Counted from the first letter of the stretch, positions 26,634-36,110 are shown. The stretch: DNA of 49,932 nt from a bacterium (GCA_023663725.1 JAMPGX010000022.1:1-49932), one strand, 5' to 3'. The notes: a model not told the origin generated them from the letters alone. Program-made: numbers and translations.

Positions 26634-27413
26634 ATGGCTCAAGGAAAAGTGGAAATCTGCGGGGTAAACACCGCCAAGCTGCCCCTGCTGAAAGCGTCGG
26701 AAAAGGAGGCTCTGTTTGCCCGCATCGAGGACGGCGATCAGGAGGCCCGTGAAAAGTACATTGAGGGGAATCTGCGCCTGGTTCTCAGCGTCATTAAGCG
26801 TTTCTCCTCCAGCAATGAAAATGTGGACGATCTGTTCCAGATCGGCTGTATCGGTCTGATCAAGGCCATTGACAATTTCGATTCCAGTCTGAACGTCAAA
26901 TTCTCCACCTATGCTGTCCCCATGATCATCGGTGAGATCCGCCGTTATCTGCGGGACAACAACAGTATTCGGGTATCCCGATCGCTCAAGGACACAGCTT
27001 ACAAGGCCATCTACGCGCGGGATACTCTGACCCGCCAGAATCTAAAGGAACCCACCATTGAGGAGATTGCCGCTGAGGTGGGCATCTCCAAGGAAGATAT
27101 CGTCTACGCCATGGACGCCATCCAGAATCCCATGAGCCTCTATGAGCCCATCTACACAGACGGCGGCGACACCCTGTACGTGATGGACCAGATCAGCGAC
27201 AAGAAAAACAAGGAGGAGAACTGGGTGGAGCATCTCTCTCTCAGCGAAGCTATGAAACGCCTTGGCCCCCGCGAACACGAGATCATCTCCCTGCGCTTTT
27301 TCTCCGGCAAGACCCAGATGGAGGTGGCGGAGATGATCGGCATCTCTCAGGCCCAGGTATCCCGTCTGGAGAAAAACGCGCTGAAGACCATGCGCAGCTA
27401 TCTGTCCGCGTAA
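26634..27413 (+). CDS. sigG: RNA polymerase sporulation sigma factor SigG
   Basis: A 259-residue sigma-70 factor active in the engulfed forespore. The opening KVEICGVNTAKLPLLK is the SigG signature. Region 2 (NLRLVLSVIKRFSSSNENVDDLFQIGCIGLIKAIDNF), region 3 and region 4 (EVAEMIGISQAQVSRLEKNA) are complete. ATG at 26634 chosen; the ATG at 26622 is one base from the AAAGG and less favoured. It is on the plus strand, opposite to sigE and spoIIGA, and 3.4 kb from sigE, whereas the three are usually contiguous and co-oriented. Confidence 0.95.
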   Translation: MAQGKVEICGVNTAKLPLLKASEKEALFARIEDGDQEAREKYIEGNLRLVLSVIKRFSSSNENVDDLFQIGCIGLIKAIDNFDSSLNVKFSTYAVPMIIGEIRRYLRDNNSIRVSRSLKDTAYKAIYARDTLTRQNLKEPTIEEIAAEVGISKEDIVYAMDAIQNPMSLYEPIYTDGGDTLYVMDQISDKKNKEENWVEHLSLSEAMKRLGPREHEIISLRFFSGKTQMEVAEMIGISQAQVSRLEKNALKTMRSYLSA

Positions 27414-27446
27414 GGCTCTGCATTATCATGTCGTTTATTTCAACAA

Positions 27447-27495
27447 AAATAACCTAACTGGCCTCTCGCTTTTCCGATGCACAGCTAGGTTATTT
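27447..27495. terminator. Terminator downstream of sigG
   Basis: AAATAACCTA (27447-27456) and TAGGTTATTT (27486-27495) form a 10-bp stem extended by three pairs past one mismatch. The A/T-rich stem base could serve both sigG and the convergent lipoprotein gene. Confidence 0.7.
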
Positions 27496-27534
27496 CATAT
27501 AGTCCTCATAGTCACCCATTTCGAGATAAAGGTA

Positions 27535-29862
27535 CTATGGCTGGTTCTCATTCAGATACAGCTGTACCCTATTCTGAATGGCCCTGACGGTGTTATCCAG
27601 ATTCTGAATATTCTGGAAATAGCCGCTTGTCTCCTCTCTGATGATATTCTCCACATCCTCCGTACTCCGATTCTTCGCCCTGCAGCTGTCCAGGAAATCG
27701 ATATAGTCCTCAACATAGCTGCTGCCATCCTCCTTCAGGGGTACTACCGTCCCTGTGAGTGTAAACGTCTCATGTGACTTATCAGACTCGGTGGCTGGCT
27801 CCATATTCTCTCGAAGCACATCCTTGCGCAACAAATACTTTGGATTCGCGCTCTGGAACTCTTTGCTGTACATATGGCGCAGAAAGTCCACAGCCTCCTC
27901 CCAGTGCTCTGTCTGGGCGTTTACCACGATAAAACCATAGCAGTTCAAGATATTTCCATTTCCGCTCTCTGTGGGAAGACCCACCAGACGGGCATTTCCT
28001 CCGTAATACTCCATAATGCTGACGTAGACAGGTAATTCCATGCTGTACACCACATCCGCCAGATAGACTCCGTCCATCACCTGCCGCGCCGTCTCATACT
28101 CTTCCTCCAGCTCCAGATTAGTGTGTTCCCGAACCGCATGTTCCCCAATCATCTCCAACATCTGGCGGAATAAATCATTATCGAAATCGCAGGTTCCGTT
28201 CCCCCAGTCCACAAAGGGGGAATCAACCAAATTGTACAATATCAGGTAGTTCAGCATATCCTCCTGACTCCACCTCTGTGGCAGGAACCGCCAGGCGCCC
28301 TGCCCTCTACGCCTCTGCCACAGTTCCACTACCTGAGCATAATTCCAGGCGTCCTCCTGCCAGTTGCCGTCCACCGTCACCATGCTGATCCCGCTGACCG
28401 AGGCTGGCAGCCCTACCAGTCTACCGTTGCGGATGCCCGCAGTCGTCACACCGGCAAACAACTGTCTGCGAGTATCCTCCTCCAGCGCATCAGACAAGTC
28501 CGCCAACAGTCCTCTGGCGCTGAGTCTATCCATATCCTCACCGTGCACAAAGAGCAGGTCCGGCCCCTGTCCCACAGCCATCTGCGCCATGATCCGCTCG
28601 TAGAAACCCTCCTGATTGGCCCAGTCCGTCTCATACGCAATCTGACAGTCCGGATGCTCGGCAGAGTAAGAGATAGCCGCGCTCTTCACATCGCTGTCAT
28701 TGTACCATAGATTGGCCAGCCGCAAAGTTGCTTCCTCTGTCTCTGTCCCCTCCCCGAAACAGTATATCATCAGTTGCCCATCCTTTTCCACCAGCATCAT
28801 CAACTCATTTGCCCTGTTGACGCCAATGCGCAGAGAGCGTTGGCTTGCTGCCTTGAGCCCATAGTCCTTCAGATTCACCATAAAGTTATACTCATCGATA
28901 GCGGGATCCCATACATTGATCTGATTCCCCCAATTCTGATAGAACATGCCCTCCTCATCAATATATCCCTCATTAAACGTAAATCCGCTTATGCTGGCCA
29001 GTTCCTTTTCCTCACCCGCCTCCATATCCAGCCAGATCAGTTTACCATCCATATGTACCAGAGGAGTACCGTCCGGCATCCGGCAGGCCAGTCCCAGAGT
29101 GCCGGCCTCCTCCACCTCTATCGTGCGCAGCAGTTCCAGCTGTCCCGGCGTGTCTTTCTCCCCAAGCACATACAGCGCAGCCTCCGGCCATCCCGACGCA
29201 TAGACATACCCCTGGGCATCCATCCAGTATTCATGGACACCCAGAGTTTCGTATGCCTCCGTCATATCCCATATATCCGTCTCTCCACTCTCCAGATCCC
29301 AGAGCGTCACCTTGGTGCGATTCTCCTCCGTCTGGCTGAGAATAGCCAGCTGATGGTCACTCACCGCATCAATCTTGTAGATCCATTGGCCCTCTCCCCA
29401 TTCTTCCCAAAAAAGGGGAATAATGCTGCTTTCTCCCGTATCCCCGTCCAGATGGTACAATTGATACCGCGACTGCGAGAGGCCGTCCTGCGCCACTCCT
29501 ATCTCATAGGAATTGAGCAGATAGAAATCACTGCCCAGACTGGTATATTGTGGAAACCCTTCTTCAATATAGTCAAATTCCGGCTCCGGTATATCCAACA
29601 GATAGGTATTCACACAAGTGCAGTCCCTGGCGCCAATCGGATACTGCGGCATCTGATAGCCGCCCTTTTTCCAATCCACTGGCTCCCGAACTACCTCCGG
29701 ACTTTCCGCACTGCCCTCTCCCGGACTTTCCACCGCGCCCTGAATACCGGAGGACTCCCCCGAAACGACTGACGTATCTCCCTGCGAGGCCCCGCACCCC
29801 ACAAACAGTCCCAACGTAAGCAGCCACACACAGAGCATCGTCCCTAACCTCTTTCTTCTCAT
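27535..29862 (-). CDS. Large lipoprotein with C-terminal extracellular solute-binding domain
   Basis: A 775-residue lipoprotein. Signal peptide with lipobox FVGC places lipid-modified Cys23; Lgt later in the window would modify it. Residues ~60-370 have many short strands with Trp/Tyr/Asp turns (KVTLWDLESGETDIWDM), like a beta-propeller. Residues ~385-740 resemble family 1 solute-binding proteins (YSAEHPDCQIAYETDW, GPDLLFVHGEDMDRLSARGLLADLSDAL, FIVVNAQTEHWEEAVDFLRHM). No ABC permease or ATPase is adjacent, so it is an orphan binder or sensor. GGAGGA precedes the ATG at 29862. It lies between sigG and sigE. Confidence 0.85.
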   Translation of the reverse strand: MRRKRLGTMLCVWLLTLGLFVGCGASQGDTSVVSGESSGIQGAVESPGEGSAESPEVVREPVDWKKGGYQMPQYPIGARDCTCVNTYLLDIPEPEFDYIEEGFPQYTSLGSDFYLLNSYEIGVAQDGLSQSRYQLYHLDGDTGESSIIPLFWEEWGEGQWIYKIDAVSDHQLAILSQTEENRTKVTLWDLESGETDIWDMTEAYETLGVHEYWMDAQGYVYASGWPEAALYVLGEKDTPGQLELLRTIEVEEAGTLGLACRMPDGTPLVHMDGKLIWLDMEAGEEKELASISGFTFNEGYIDEEGMFYQNWGNQINVWDPAIDEYNFMVNLKDYGLKAASQRSLRIGVNRANELMMLVEKDGQLMIYCFGEGTETEEATLRLANLWYNDSDVKSAAISYSAEHPDCQIAYETDWANQEGFYERIMAQMAVGQGPDLLFVHGEDMDRLSARGLLADLSDALEEDTRRQLFAGVTTAGIRNGRLVGLPASVSGISMVTVDGNWQEDAWNYAQVVELWQRRRGQGAWRFLPQRWSQEDMLNYLILYNLVDSPFVDWGNGTCDFDNDLFRQMLEMIGEHAVREHTNLELEEEYETARQVMDGVYLADVVYSMELPVYVSIMEYYGGNARLVGLPTESGNGNILNCYGFIVVNAQTEHWEEAVDFLRHMYSKEFQSANPKYLLRKDVLRENMEPATESDKSHETFTLTGTVVPLKEDGSSYVEDYIDFLDSCRAKNRSTEDVENIIREETSGYFQNIQNLDNTVRAIQNRVQLYLNENQP

Positions 29863-29877
29863 AAGTATTCCTCCTCA

Positions 29878-30402
29878 CTATATACAATGTCTCCGAATCC
29901 AATGCACCAGACAATAGAAAAGATAACCCAATATAGTTCCCAGTATATTCGTCAGTATATCATCAATCTGAAAATATCCCCTCCCCGTGATGAGCTGCAT
30001 ACATTCAATCCCCGTACTGGTCAGCGCTCCGGTCAACAGATTCCAGAGAAAACGCCTCTGTCTGACCCGCGCCCACGGCAATAGAAAGCCATAGGGAATA
30101 AACAGCAGCACATTTTCCACCACATAGGCATTGTTCCGCTTATTGATGCCCCAGGTAGAAAATAATTCCAGATCAATCCCGATTCTGCTGCCGCTCTCCC
30201 TGGAAAAATAAGTGATCGCCAGCATCACAGCCACATACATCACCAGGCAGGTCGTGGCAGTCAGAGAGACGGTATCCTTCCCCCGCTTCCTCCTGCCTGC
30301 GTTAAACCCTCCCAATATCACGACGGCAAACAGCCCTGCGATTATTCCATAGGGCAGATAGCTTAGTGTTGCCACCATGTCGCTTATTATATATTTCAGC
30401 AT
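29878..30402 (-). CDS. VanZ-family membrane protein
   Basis: A 174-residue protein with about four membrane helices (residues ~15-33, 50-66, 95-112, 145-165) and the VanZ-like core ENVLLFIPYGFLLPW, TSTGIECMQLITGRGYFQIDDILTNILGTILGY. VanZ proteins are linked to low-level teicoplanin resistance, but most chromosomal members have unknown roles. GGAAGAA precedes the ATG at 30402. Starts 76 bases after the small hypothetical gene and ends 15 bases before the lipoprotein, so probably co-transcribed. Confidence 0.88.
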   Translation of the reverse strand: MLKYIISDMVATLSYLPYGIIAGLFAVVILGGFNAGRRKRGKDTVSLTATTCLVMYVAVMLAITYFSRESGSRIGIDLELFSTWGINKRNNAYVVENVLLFIPYGFLLPWARVRQRRFLWNLLTGALTSTGIECMQLITGRGYFQIDDILTNILGTILGYLFYCLVHWIRRHCI

Positions 30403-30474
30403 TCTAATTCTTCCAATCCGTTATTTTCTTCTGCATACACATCGGAATGAGACAGCACAAACCGCGCAGCCGCT

Positions 30475-30768
30475 TTAATCCCAGTGGCTGGCGCTGTCTC
30501 GCCACTGTTCCCTGTCCTCAAAAAGCCTGTCATTCATCCATGCGACAGCATCTGTTATTCCATCCTCATCAAAAGAAAACTCGGCACGCCTCTTTTTCTC
30601 CTCCGGCGTTGTCACATAGTTATAGGGCTCCGGCCATACAACGACAGACAGTCTCTTACCTTCCTCTCGCGCGACCCCCTCCAAGCGATAGCGCATACCC
30701 TGGTGGCTTCCCGTAAACTCTGTTTTTTTCAGAAATTCCATAGACAAAATATCGTCGCGTTGTATCAT
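30475..30768 (-). CDS. Hypothetical small protein
   Basis: A 97-residue soluble protein (start ATG at 30768, weak ribosome site; an ATG at 30795 is possible). It reads LSMEFLKKTEFTGSHQGMRY, then LSVVVWPEPYNYVTTPEEKK and FSFDEDGITDAVAWMNDRLF. I know this as a conserved small protein of clostridia without assigned function. It lies between sigE and the VanZ-like gene on the same strand. Confidence 0.7.
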   Translation of the reverse strand: MIQRDDILSMEFLKKTEFTGSHQGMRYRLEGVAREEGKRLSVVVWPEPYNYVTTPEEKKRRAEFSFDEDGITDAVAWMNDRLFEDREQWRDSASHWD

Positions 30769-30842
30769 ATAGCAATCAAGCCTCGTTTTCTTCATCTGTC
30801 TGCTCTTAGTATATACCAAATACACGGATTTGAAAAGAAAAA

Positions 30843-31583
30843 TTATATATTGTTACTCATCTCCTTTTTCAGCTGCTTCATAATCTTTTTCTCCAGGCGG
30901 GAGATATAGGACTGCGAGATACCCAGCAGGGCTGCCACCTCCTTCTGCGTCATCTCCTGGCCGTCTGGATGCCCGAGGCCAAAGCGCAGACGTATAATCG
31001 TCCGCTCACGCTCCGTCAGCTTGTTGATGGCCTTGAGCAGCAGATTGCGCTCCACCTCGTTCTCCATATCGCGGTAGATGATATCCTCGTCTGTGCCCAG
31101 AATATCCGACAACAGCAGTTCATTGCCGTCCCAGTCCACATTCAGCGGCTCATCGATGGATACCTCCAGCCTTGTCTTGTTGTTGCGGCGCAGATACATC
31201 AGAATCTCATTTTCAATACATCTGGAAGCATACGTGGCCAGCTTGATATTTTTGTCAGGCTTGAAGGTGTTGATAGACTTGATGAGCCCTATCGTGCCGA
31301 TGGAGATCAAGTCCTCAACGCCAACCCCTGTATTGTCAAATTTCTTTGCTATGTAGACCACCAGGCGAAGATTGTGCTCGATCAGGATGGACTTGGCCTC
31401 CTCCTCGCAGTCCGTCCCCAGCGCGCCGATCACCTGGGTCTCCCGCTCAACCTCCAGCGGAGGCGGCAATACCTCCGCGCCGCCAATATAATGAAGATCT
31501 CCCTGCTTATGTATTCTCTTACCCTTTTCCCTCCGAAACACCCACAGCGGTATACCCGCAGGGATAGACGCCCTCAATATCAT
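30843..31583 (-). CDS. sigE: RNA polymerase sporulation sigma factor SigE
   Basis: A 246-residue pro-sigma-E, the first mother-cell sigma factor. A short hydrophobic N-terminus ([16 protein letters not shown]) stands where the pro-sequence is cleaved by SpoIIGA, before [12 protein letters not shown]. Region 2 ([32 protein letters not shown]), region 3 and region 4 ([20 protein letters not shown]) are intact. AAAGGA lies eight bases before the ATG at 31583. It starts about 90 bases after spoIIGA, forming the spoIIG operon. Confidence 0.96.
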   Translation of the reverse strand: MILRASIPAGIPLWVFRREKGKRIHKQGDLHYIGGAEVLPPPLEVERETQVIGALGTDCEEEAKSILIEHNLRLVVYIAKKFDNTGVGVEDLISIGTIGLIKSINTFKPDKNIKLATYASRCIENEILMYLRRNNKTRLEVSIDEPLNVDWDGNELLLSDILGTDEDIIYRDMENEVERNLLLKAINKLTERERTIIRLRFGLGHPDGQEMTQKEVAALLGISQSYISRLEKKIMKQLKKEMSNNI

Positions 31584-31674
31584 ATTCTCAATCCTTTCTG
31601 ACTCTTATTCGCTCAGGTACAATGTCCCAACACCTTGACAATGAATCGATGAACACTGCCTGACCCTCCTGCAC

Positions 31675-32475
31675 TCATCTCTCAAACATGGCCGGTTGCA
31701 ACAGGATTCCATAAGCTCCCGTCTCCGACAGCTTCTCCTGGCAGACCGCGACATATACATCCTCACATGTCCTGTTGATGCCCTCAATCTCGACTTCCAG
31801 ACTTTTCACGGGATATCCGGTCATAATCCCCGCCGGTTTTCCCACACTGTGATAGGGAATCACACGCATGCCAGGGGGGGCTTGCTCAGGATAGAGCTCC
31901 TCCCACACCTTTTTCTCCATCACCGCCACCGGCCTGCCGCTGATAGGCTCCCTTAGGCTGTTACCCGTATCTACAAGTCCCTGAAGCTGCACGCTGCGTC
32001 CGTCTGTCCTACGCAGCGTGACCCTGCAGCTCTCTTGGCTTCCGCGGCGGTGAAGCGCCAGCAGGCGGATACCTTCATAGCACCCCGCCCCCAGCAGCAG
32101 CGCCACAGCGCCAGATGCCAACCACCCCTCTCTCCCCGGCAACAGCCTGAGCAACACCGCAAGCATCCCGCCCAGCAGCAGAAAGCATACGCAAAGGCTT
32201 TCCGCAATTCTCAACAGCCCCCTTCCCCACCAGCACCTAAATGTAATTCCCATCATTCCATAGAGGCAGACTGCTGATAAGACCAGGCGAAGCGGCAGCA
32301 TTGCCGCAGGCACCAGAAAGGCCAACAGATTACCCGCCGCACCTGCGGCGGCTCCCATCCACATCCTGCCATGCGTGGCAGGGCATGACAGACGCAGGGC
32401 GGTGAGCCCCAAGAGATACCGGTTCATACAGAAACAGATCAGAAAGATGCTATCCAGGTAGACTTCATAATACAT
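31675..32475 (-). CDS. spoIIGA: Sigma-E processing peptidase SpoIIGA
   Basis: A 266-residue protein. The N-terminal half has about five membrane helices; the C-terminal half is an aspartic-protease domain with Asp169-Thr-Gly-Asn in LVDTGNSLREPISGRPV. It cleaves the pro-sequence of SigE after a forespore signal. A GGGGGG lies seven bases before the ATG at 32475; the in-frame ATG five codons earlier covers that site. First gene of spoIIGA-sigE, under a Spo0A-type promoter. Confidence 0.93.
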   Translation of the reverse strand: MYYEVYLDSIFLICFCMNRYLLGLTALRLSCPATHGRMWMGAAAGAAGNLLAFLVPAAMLPLRLVLSAVCLYGMMGITFRCWWGRGLLRIAESLCVCFLLLGGMLAVLLRLLPGREGWLASGAVALLLGAGCYEGIRLLALHRRGSQESCRVTLRRTDGRSVQLQGLVDTGNSLREPISGRPVAVMEKKVWEELYPEQAPPGMRVIPYHSVGKPAGIMTGYPVKSLEVEIEGINRTCEDVYVAVCQEKLSETGAYGILLQPAMFER

Positions 32476-32523
32476 ATACAATCCCCCCATCCCTTAAGAT
32501 CTGTTCCTCAGGTCTTCACAATC

Positions 32524-32600
32524 AGTATAAGGGATAGCGTCGGGATAATTTGTCAGAATCAGGTATATTTCCGGCGAAAAGCCATCTTGAATTTTCGACA
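32524..32600 (-). promoter_or_regulatory. spoIIG promoter with long spacer and Spo0A boxes
   Basis: TATACT (32524-32529) lies 21 bases from CTGACA (32551-32556), an over-long spacer like the 22-base one of the Bacillus spoIIG promoter. A consensus 0A box TGTCGAA (32594-32600) is centred about 80 bases before the predicted start, and TGACAAA (32549-32555), one mismatch from the box, overlaps the -35. Confidence 0.65.
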
Positions 32601-32633
32601 ATTGACAGGAAGCATACGTCGTCAGGCGCACAG

Positions 32634-32665
32634 AAAAAAGGCCTGCATCCTCAGATGTAAGCCTT
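32634..32665 (-). terminator. Intrinsic terminator of ftsZ
   Basis: A 12-base stem (32638-32649 and 32654-32665, one G-U pair and one mismatch) with a CTCA loop and six T on the minus strand, 24 bases past the ftsZ stop. It separates ftsZ from spoIIGA. Confidence 0.85.
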
Positions 32666-32688
32666 AAGTCACTCTCTATACAGCTACG

Positions 32689-33870
32689 CTATTTCTTCTG
32701 CAGGAAATCCGGAATCTTCAGAGATTTCTCCTCCACATTGCTGCGAATGTCCACAGGACGGTTAAGCCCCGCCAGCGGCCTCACCGGATTCCCGCTTCCC
32801 GACGCCGCTGAATTCCCCTGTTGTGTGGTGAAGTTCTTGAGCGAGCTGGTCGGCACATGCGGTACGGGACTCTTGTAGCTAAGCCCGCCTCCCAGTCGGT
32901 TCTGCGCAGTATTGACGGGCGTATCCTCCAACCCGGTGGCAATCACCGTGATCGTACAGCTATCCGACTTGGAATCATCATACATAGCGCCCAGGATGAC
33001 ATTGATATCCTCGCCTGCCAATTGCTGCACATAGCTTGCGGCGTCATTGGCATCCGCCAGTGTGATGTCTCCTGACACATTGATAATGATATCGGTAGCT
33101 CCGGAGATGGTCGTCTCCAGCAGAGGACTCTCCACAGCCTGCTTCACCGCCTCCATAGCCTTGTCATCGCCCTTGCCCGCGCCGATACCGATATGTGCGA
33201 TTCCCTTGTCCTTCATAACAGTCTGCACATCTGCGAAGTCAAGATTGATCACCGAAGGAATATTGATCAGGTCAGTGATACCCTGAACCGCCTGCTGAAG
33301 GACTTCATCCGCTTTCTTAAGGGCCTCAGGCATAGTCGTCCTGCGATCCACAATCTCCAAGAGCTTATCATTGGGAATTACGATTAATGTATCTACATTC
33401 TCCTTAATCTTGCTGATTCCAGCCAGCGCATTGGTCATCCTGGCCTTGGCTTCAAAGCGAAAAGGCTTGGTCACCACACCTACCGTAAGAATGCCCATAT
33501 CCTTGGCAAGCTTGGCCACCACCGGAGCCGCTCCTGTTCCTGTGCCGCCGCCCATACCACAGGTGACAAATACCATATCCGCTCCCGTCAACGCGCTTGC
33601 GACCTCCTCAGAGCTCTCCTCAGCCGCCTTCTCCCCGATCTCTGGCTTGGCCCCCGCCCCCAGCCCCTTGGTCAGCTTCTCACCGATCTGCAGCAGCTTG
33701 GGCGCCTTGCATAACTGAAGGGCCTGCTTGTCCGTATTCACTCCAATGAACTCCACACCGTCAATCTTTTCATCAATCATTCTATTAACAGCATTATTTC
33801 CTGCGCCACCTACACCGACAACGATGATCTTAGCAGCAGCTTCTGCGTCATTCGTCTTAATCTCCAGCAA
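32689..33870 (-). CDS. ftsZ: Cell division protein FtsZ
   Basis: A 393-residue tubulin-like GTPase forming the division ring. [11 protein letters not shown] and the signature [11 protein letters not shown] bind [14 protein letters not shown] is the T7-loop region; the C-terminal peptide KIPDFLQKK recruits partners. The start is taken as TTG at 33870: AAGGAGG lies eight bases upstream and the product begins MLEIKTN as in relatives. ATGs at 33903 and 33915 lack a ribosome site, and the one at 33915 falls in the -10 box of the promoter found here. Confidence 0.96.
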   Translation of the reverse strand: MLEIKTNDAEAAAKIIVVGVGGAGNNAVNRMIDEKIDGVEFIGVNTDKQALQLCKAPKLLQIGEKLTKGLGAGAKPEIGEKAAEESSEEVASALTGADMVFVTCGMGGGTGTGAAPVVAKLAKDMGILTVGVVTKPFRFEAKARMTNALAGISKIKENVDTLIVIPNDKLLEIVDRRTTMPEALKKADEVLQQAVQGITDLINIPSVINLDFADVQTVMKDKGIAHIGIGAGKGDDKAMEAVKQAVESPLLETTISGATDIIINVSGDITLADANDAASYVQQLAGEDINVILGAMYDDSKSDSCTITVIATGLEDTPVNTAQNRLGGGLSYKSPVPHVPTSSLKNFTTQQGNSAASGSGNPVRPLAGLNRPVDIRSNVEEKSLKIPDFLQKK

Positions 33871-33910
33871 AGGTTTGTCCTCCTTTTTCCGTATAAACTC
33901 CATATAGTCT

Positions 33911-33939
33911 ATCATATAATCATTTACTTAATTTATCAA
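33911..33939 (-). promoter_or_regulatory. Sigma-A promoter of ftsZ
   Basis: TTGATA (33934-33939) and TATGAT (33911-33916), 17-base spacer, between ftsQ and ftsZ. Transcription would start near 33904, leaving a ~34-base leader to the TTG start. Confidence 0.75.
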
Positions 33940-33965
33940 CACATTTTTTTCAAAAACAAGTTTTT

Positions 33966-34724
33966 TTAATCAGTTTTTTCTGATTCATCCTTTTCAAAGA
34001 CGGTTGTCGTCCTGTCTCTGGTATAATTTTCCATTCTCAAGACCCCTTTTTGTCCCTCCAGATCCCGCAGAAATACTGGCAGCACCATCAGCTTGTCCTC
34101 CAGATTGTCCCCCTCTCCCAGAGCTACGCGGACATCCGCAAAATACAGTGTGATCTCCGTATAATTCCTGAAATATATCCTGTCGGGCGAGAGCTTGTAC
34201 TTGCTGAGCAGCTTGGTCAGATCCATGATTCTGACAAAGATCTCCTCGCGCTCCACCGGCAGCTTTTGTCCCAATGTGCAGGTGGCGAATTTCAGGCCGG
34301 TAATCTGAGGCACACCCTCCGTCTTGATCTGAGAACTCTCCACCACATAACCGTCCTTGTCAAAATACATATAACTGTCCATATAAGTCACATATCCCGC
34401 CAGCGCTTTCTCATATACGGTGATCCTGATGGTATCCGGCGACAGAATACTCACATCCATCACATCCACAAAGGGAATGTCCTCTATGCCTTTGTTTTTA
34501 TACTTCAGAGACAGGTACAGGGAATTGTTTCCCAGGAAGCCGTCCATAACAATCTCCTGGATCTCCTCCTGCGTATAATGGACATTCCCCTCCACATACA
34601 CATTCTTGATCGTGTAGGTGCTGAGCACATAGTATCCCGCCCCCAGCACCACCCCTGTCACACAAAACACAATCAACAGAATAATCGGCCATTTTCGCTT
34701 TTTTGTCTGCCGCCTTCTAAACAC
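33966..34724 (-). CDS. ftsQ: Cell division protein FtsQ/DivIB
   Basis: A 252-residue bitopic divisome protein. A basic N-terminus precedes one helix (WPIILLIVFCVTGVVLGAGYY, near 12-33), then a POTRA domain (STYTIKNVYVEGNVHYTQEEI) and the FtsQ/DivIB beta domain. It links FtsL to the septal synthase outside the membrane. The start is GTG at 34724 with AAGGA six bases upstream, overlapping the murA stop by eight bases. Confidence 0.93.
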   Translation of the reverse strand: MFRRRQTKKRKWPIILLIVFCVTGVVLGAGYYVLSTYTIKNVYVEGNVHYTQEEIQEIVMDGFLGNNSLYLSLKYKNKGIEDIPFVDVMDVSILSPDTIRITVYEKALAGYVTYMDSYMYFDKDGYVVESSQIKTEGVPQITGLKFATCTLGQKLPVEREEIFVRIMDLTKLLSKYKLSPDRIYFRNYTEITLYFADVRVALGEGDNLEDKLMVLPVFLRDLEGQKGVLRMENYTRDRTTTVFEKDESEKTD

Positions 34725-35997
34725 AATATATCCTTGCTCCTAACTCTCTTAAGTCTTTACAGATATTTTCATATCCTCTTTCAATATATTCGCATCCAGT
34801 GACGACAGTCTCTCCCTCCGCCATCAGTCCCGCGACCACCAACGCCGCACCGCCCCTGAGCTCGCAGGCCTTCACCCGCTCGCCATGCAGACGCGTCACA
34901 CCGCTCACGATCAGACTGCCTGAATCCAGCTGCCGGATGTCCGCCCCCATATTCCGCAGAGGCTCCGCCACCCGAAAACGGTTTTCAAAAATATGCTCTT
35001 CAATTCTCGTCTCACCCTGAGCGATGGTGGATACCGCCAGCGCAATGGACTGCATATCCGTGGGAAATCCAGGATACACTCCCGTGCGGACCACTGGCGC
35101 CGGAGTCAATTCTCCCAGAGATTGCACGTACAGTCCCTCCTCGGTCATCTGGCAGATCGCGCCCATCCTCTCAGCCATACGGATCACCGCATGCATGTGC
35201 TGCCAGGGCGCACGCTCTAACAGGATGCAGCCTCTGGTTCCCAGAGCAGCGTACAGATAAGTGCCTGCCACAATCCGGTCAGCCGGAATACGATAGGTTG
35301 CCCCATGCAGCCTTTCCACTCCCTGAATATCCAGACAACTGCTTCCAACGCCATCTATTCTGGCGCCGCAGGCATTCAGATATCTGCACAGAGCCTCCAC
35401 CTCAGGCTCCCTGGCCGCCCCTCTGATACGGGTACATCCCCTGGCTGTAACCGCCGCCAACAGAATATTCTCCGTCGCTCCCACACTGGGAAGCTGGAGT
35501 GAAATGTCAGCGCCGCGCAGTCCTGCGGGCGCCTCGCCACATATCCTGCCCGCCTCCTTATGAAAGCGGACTCCCATCTGCTTAAGCGCCAGCAGATGCA
35601 GGTCAATGGGACGCTCGCCGATCACACAGCCGCCTGGATGCTCCATGACAATGCGCCCGCACCTGGCAAGCAGGGCCCCCAGCAGACACAGGGAGGAGCG
35701 CATGCCCGTGATCGCATCCTCCGGCATATCCTGCGTGTTAACGCTGCCCGTGCTGACGCAGACTCCATCTCCCTCCCAGCGTACATGTCCGCCCAGGCTT
35801 CGCAATAGTCTCAGCATACGATAGACATCCGATATTTTAGGACAATCCTTAAGGCAACTCTCCCCCTGCGCTAAAATCGTGGCTGCCAGAATCGGCAGTG
35901 CCGCATTCTTTGATCCCTGTACCTTGACCTTACCCTGGAGGCGCACTCCCCCTCGAATATGAATCTCCCCTGTGGCTTTTTCCGGGATAGCACTCAT
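34717..35997 (-). CDS. murA: UDP-N-acetylglucosamine 1-carboxyvinyltransferase MurA
   Basis: A 426-residue EPT-fold enzyme adding enolpyruvate to UDP-GlcNAc, the first committed peptidoglycan step. KVQGSKNAALPILAA is the N-terminal lysine motif; the flexible loop GGCVIGERPIDLH carries Cys124, the residue attacked by fosfomycin, so sensitivity at target level is expected. ATG at 35997 chosen; a TTG seven codons earlier is possible, and neither has a strong ribosome site. Between ftsW and ftsQ in the dcw cluster. Confidence 0.93.
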   Translation of the reverse strand: MSAIPEKATGEIHIRGGVRLQGKVKVQGSKNAALPILAATILAQGESCLKDCPKISDVYRMLRLLRSLGGHVRWEGDGVCVSTGSVNTQDMPEDAITGMRSSLCLLGALLARCGRIVMEHPGGCVIGERPIDLHLLALKQMGVRFHKEAGRICGEAPAGLRGADISLQLPSVGATENILLAAVTARGCTRIRGAAREPEVEALCRYLNACGARIDGVGSSCLDIQGVERLHGATYRIPADRIVAGTYLYAALGTRGCILLERAPWQHMHAVIRMAERMGAICQMTEEGLYVQSLGELTPAPVVRTGVYPGFPTDMQSIALAVSTIAQGETRIEEHIFENRFRVAEPLRNMGADIRQLDSGSLIVSGVTRLHGERVKACELRGGAALVVAGLMAEGETVVTGCEYIERGYENICKDLRELGARIYCV

Positions 35998-36110
35998 GGC
36001 ACAAACTTCACACTCCAAGTCATGAATTATTCTATCCTATGAGAAAAAGTCATTTTTGTTGCGTTGTCCGAGTTAGTTCTTCCCCACCGTATTTTTCTGG
36101 CATACGTCAA

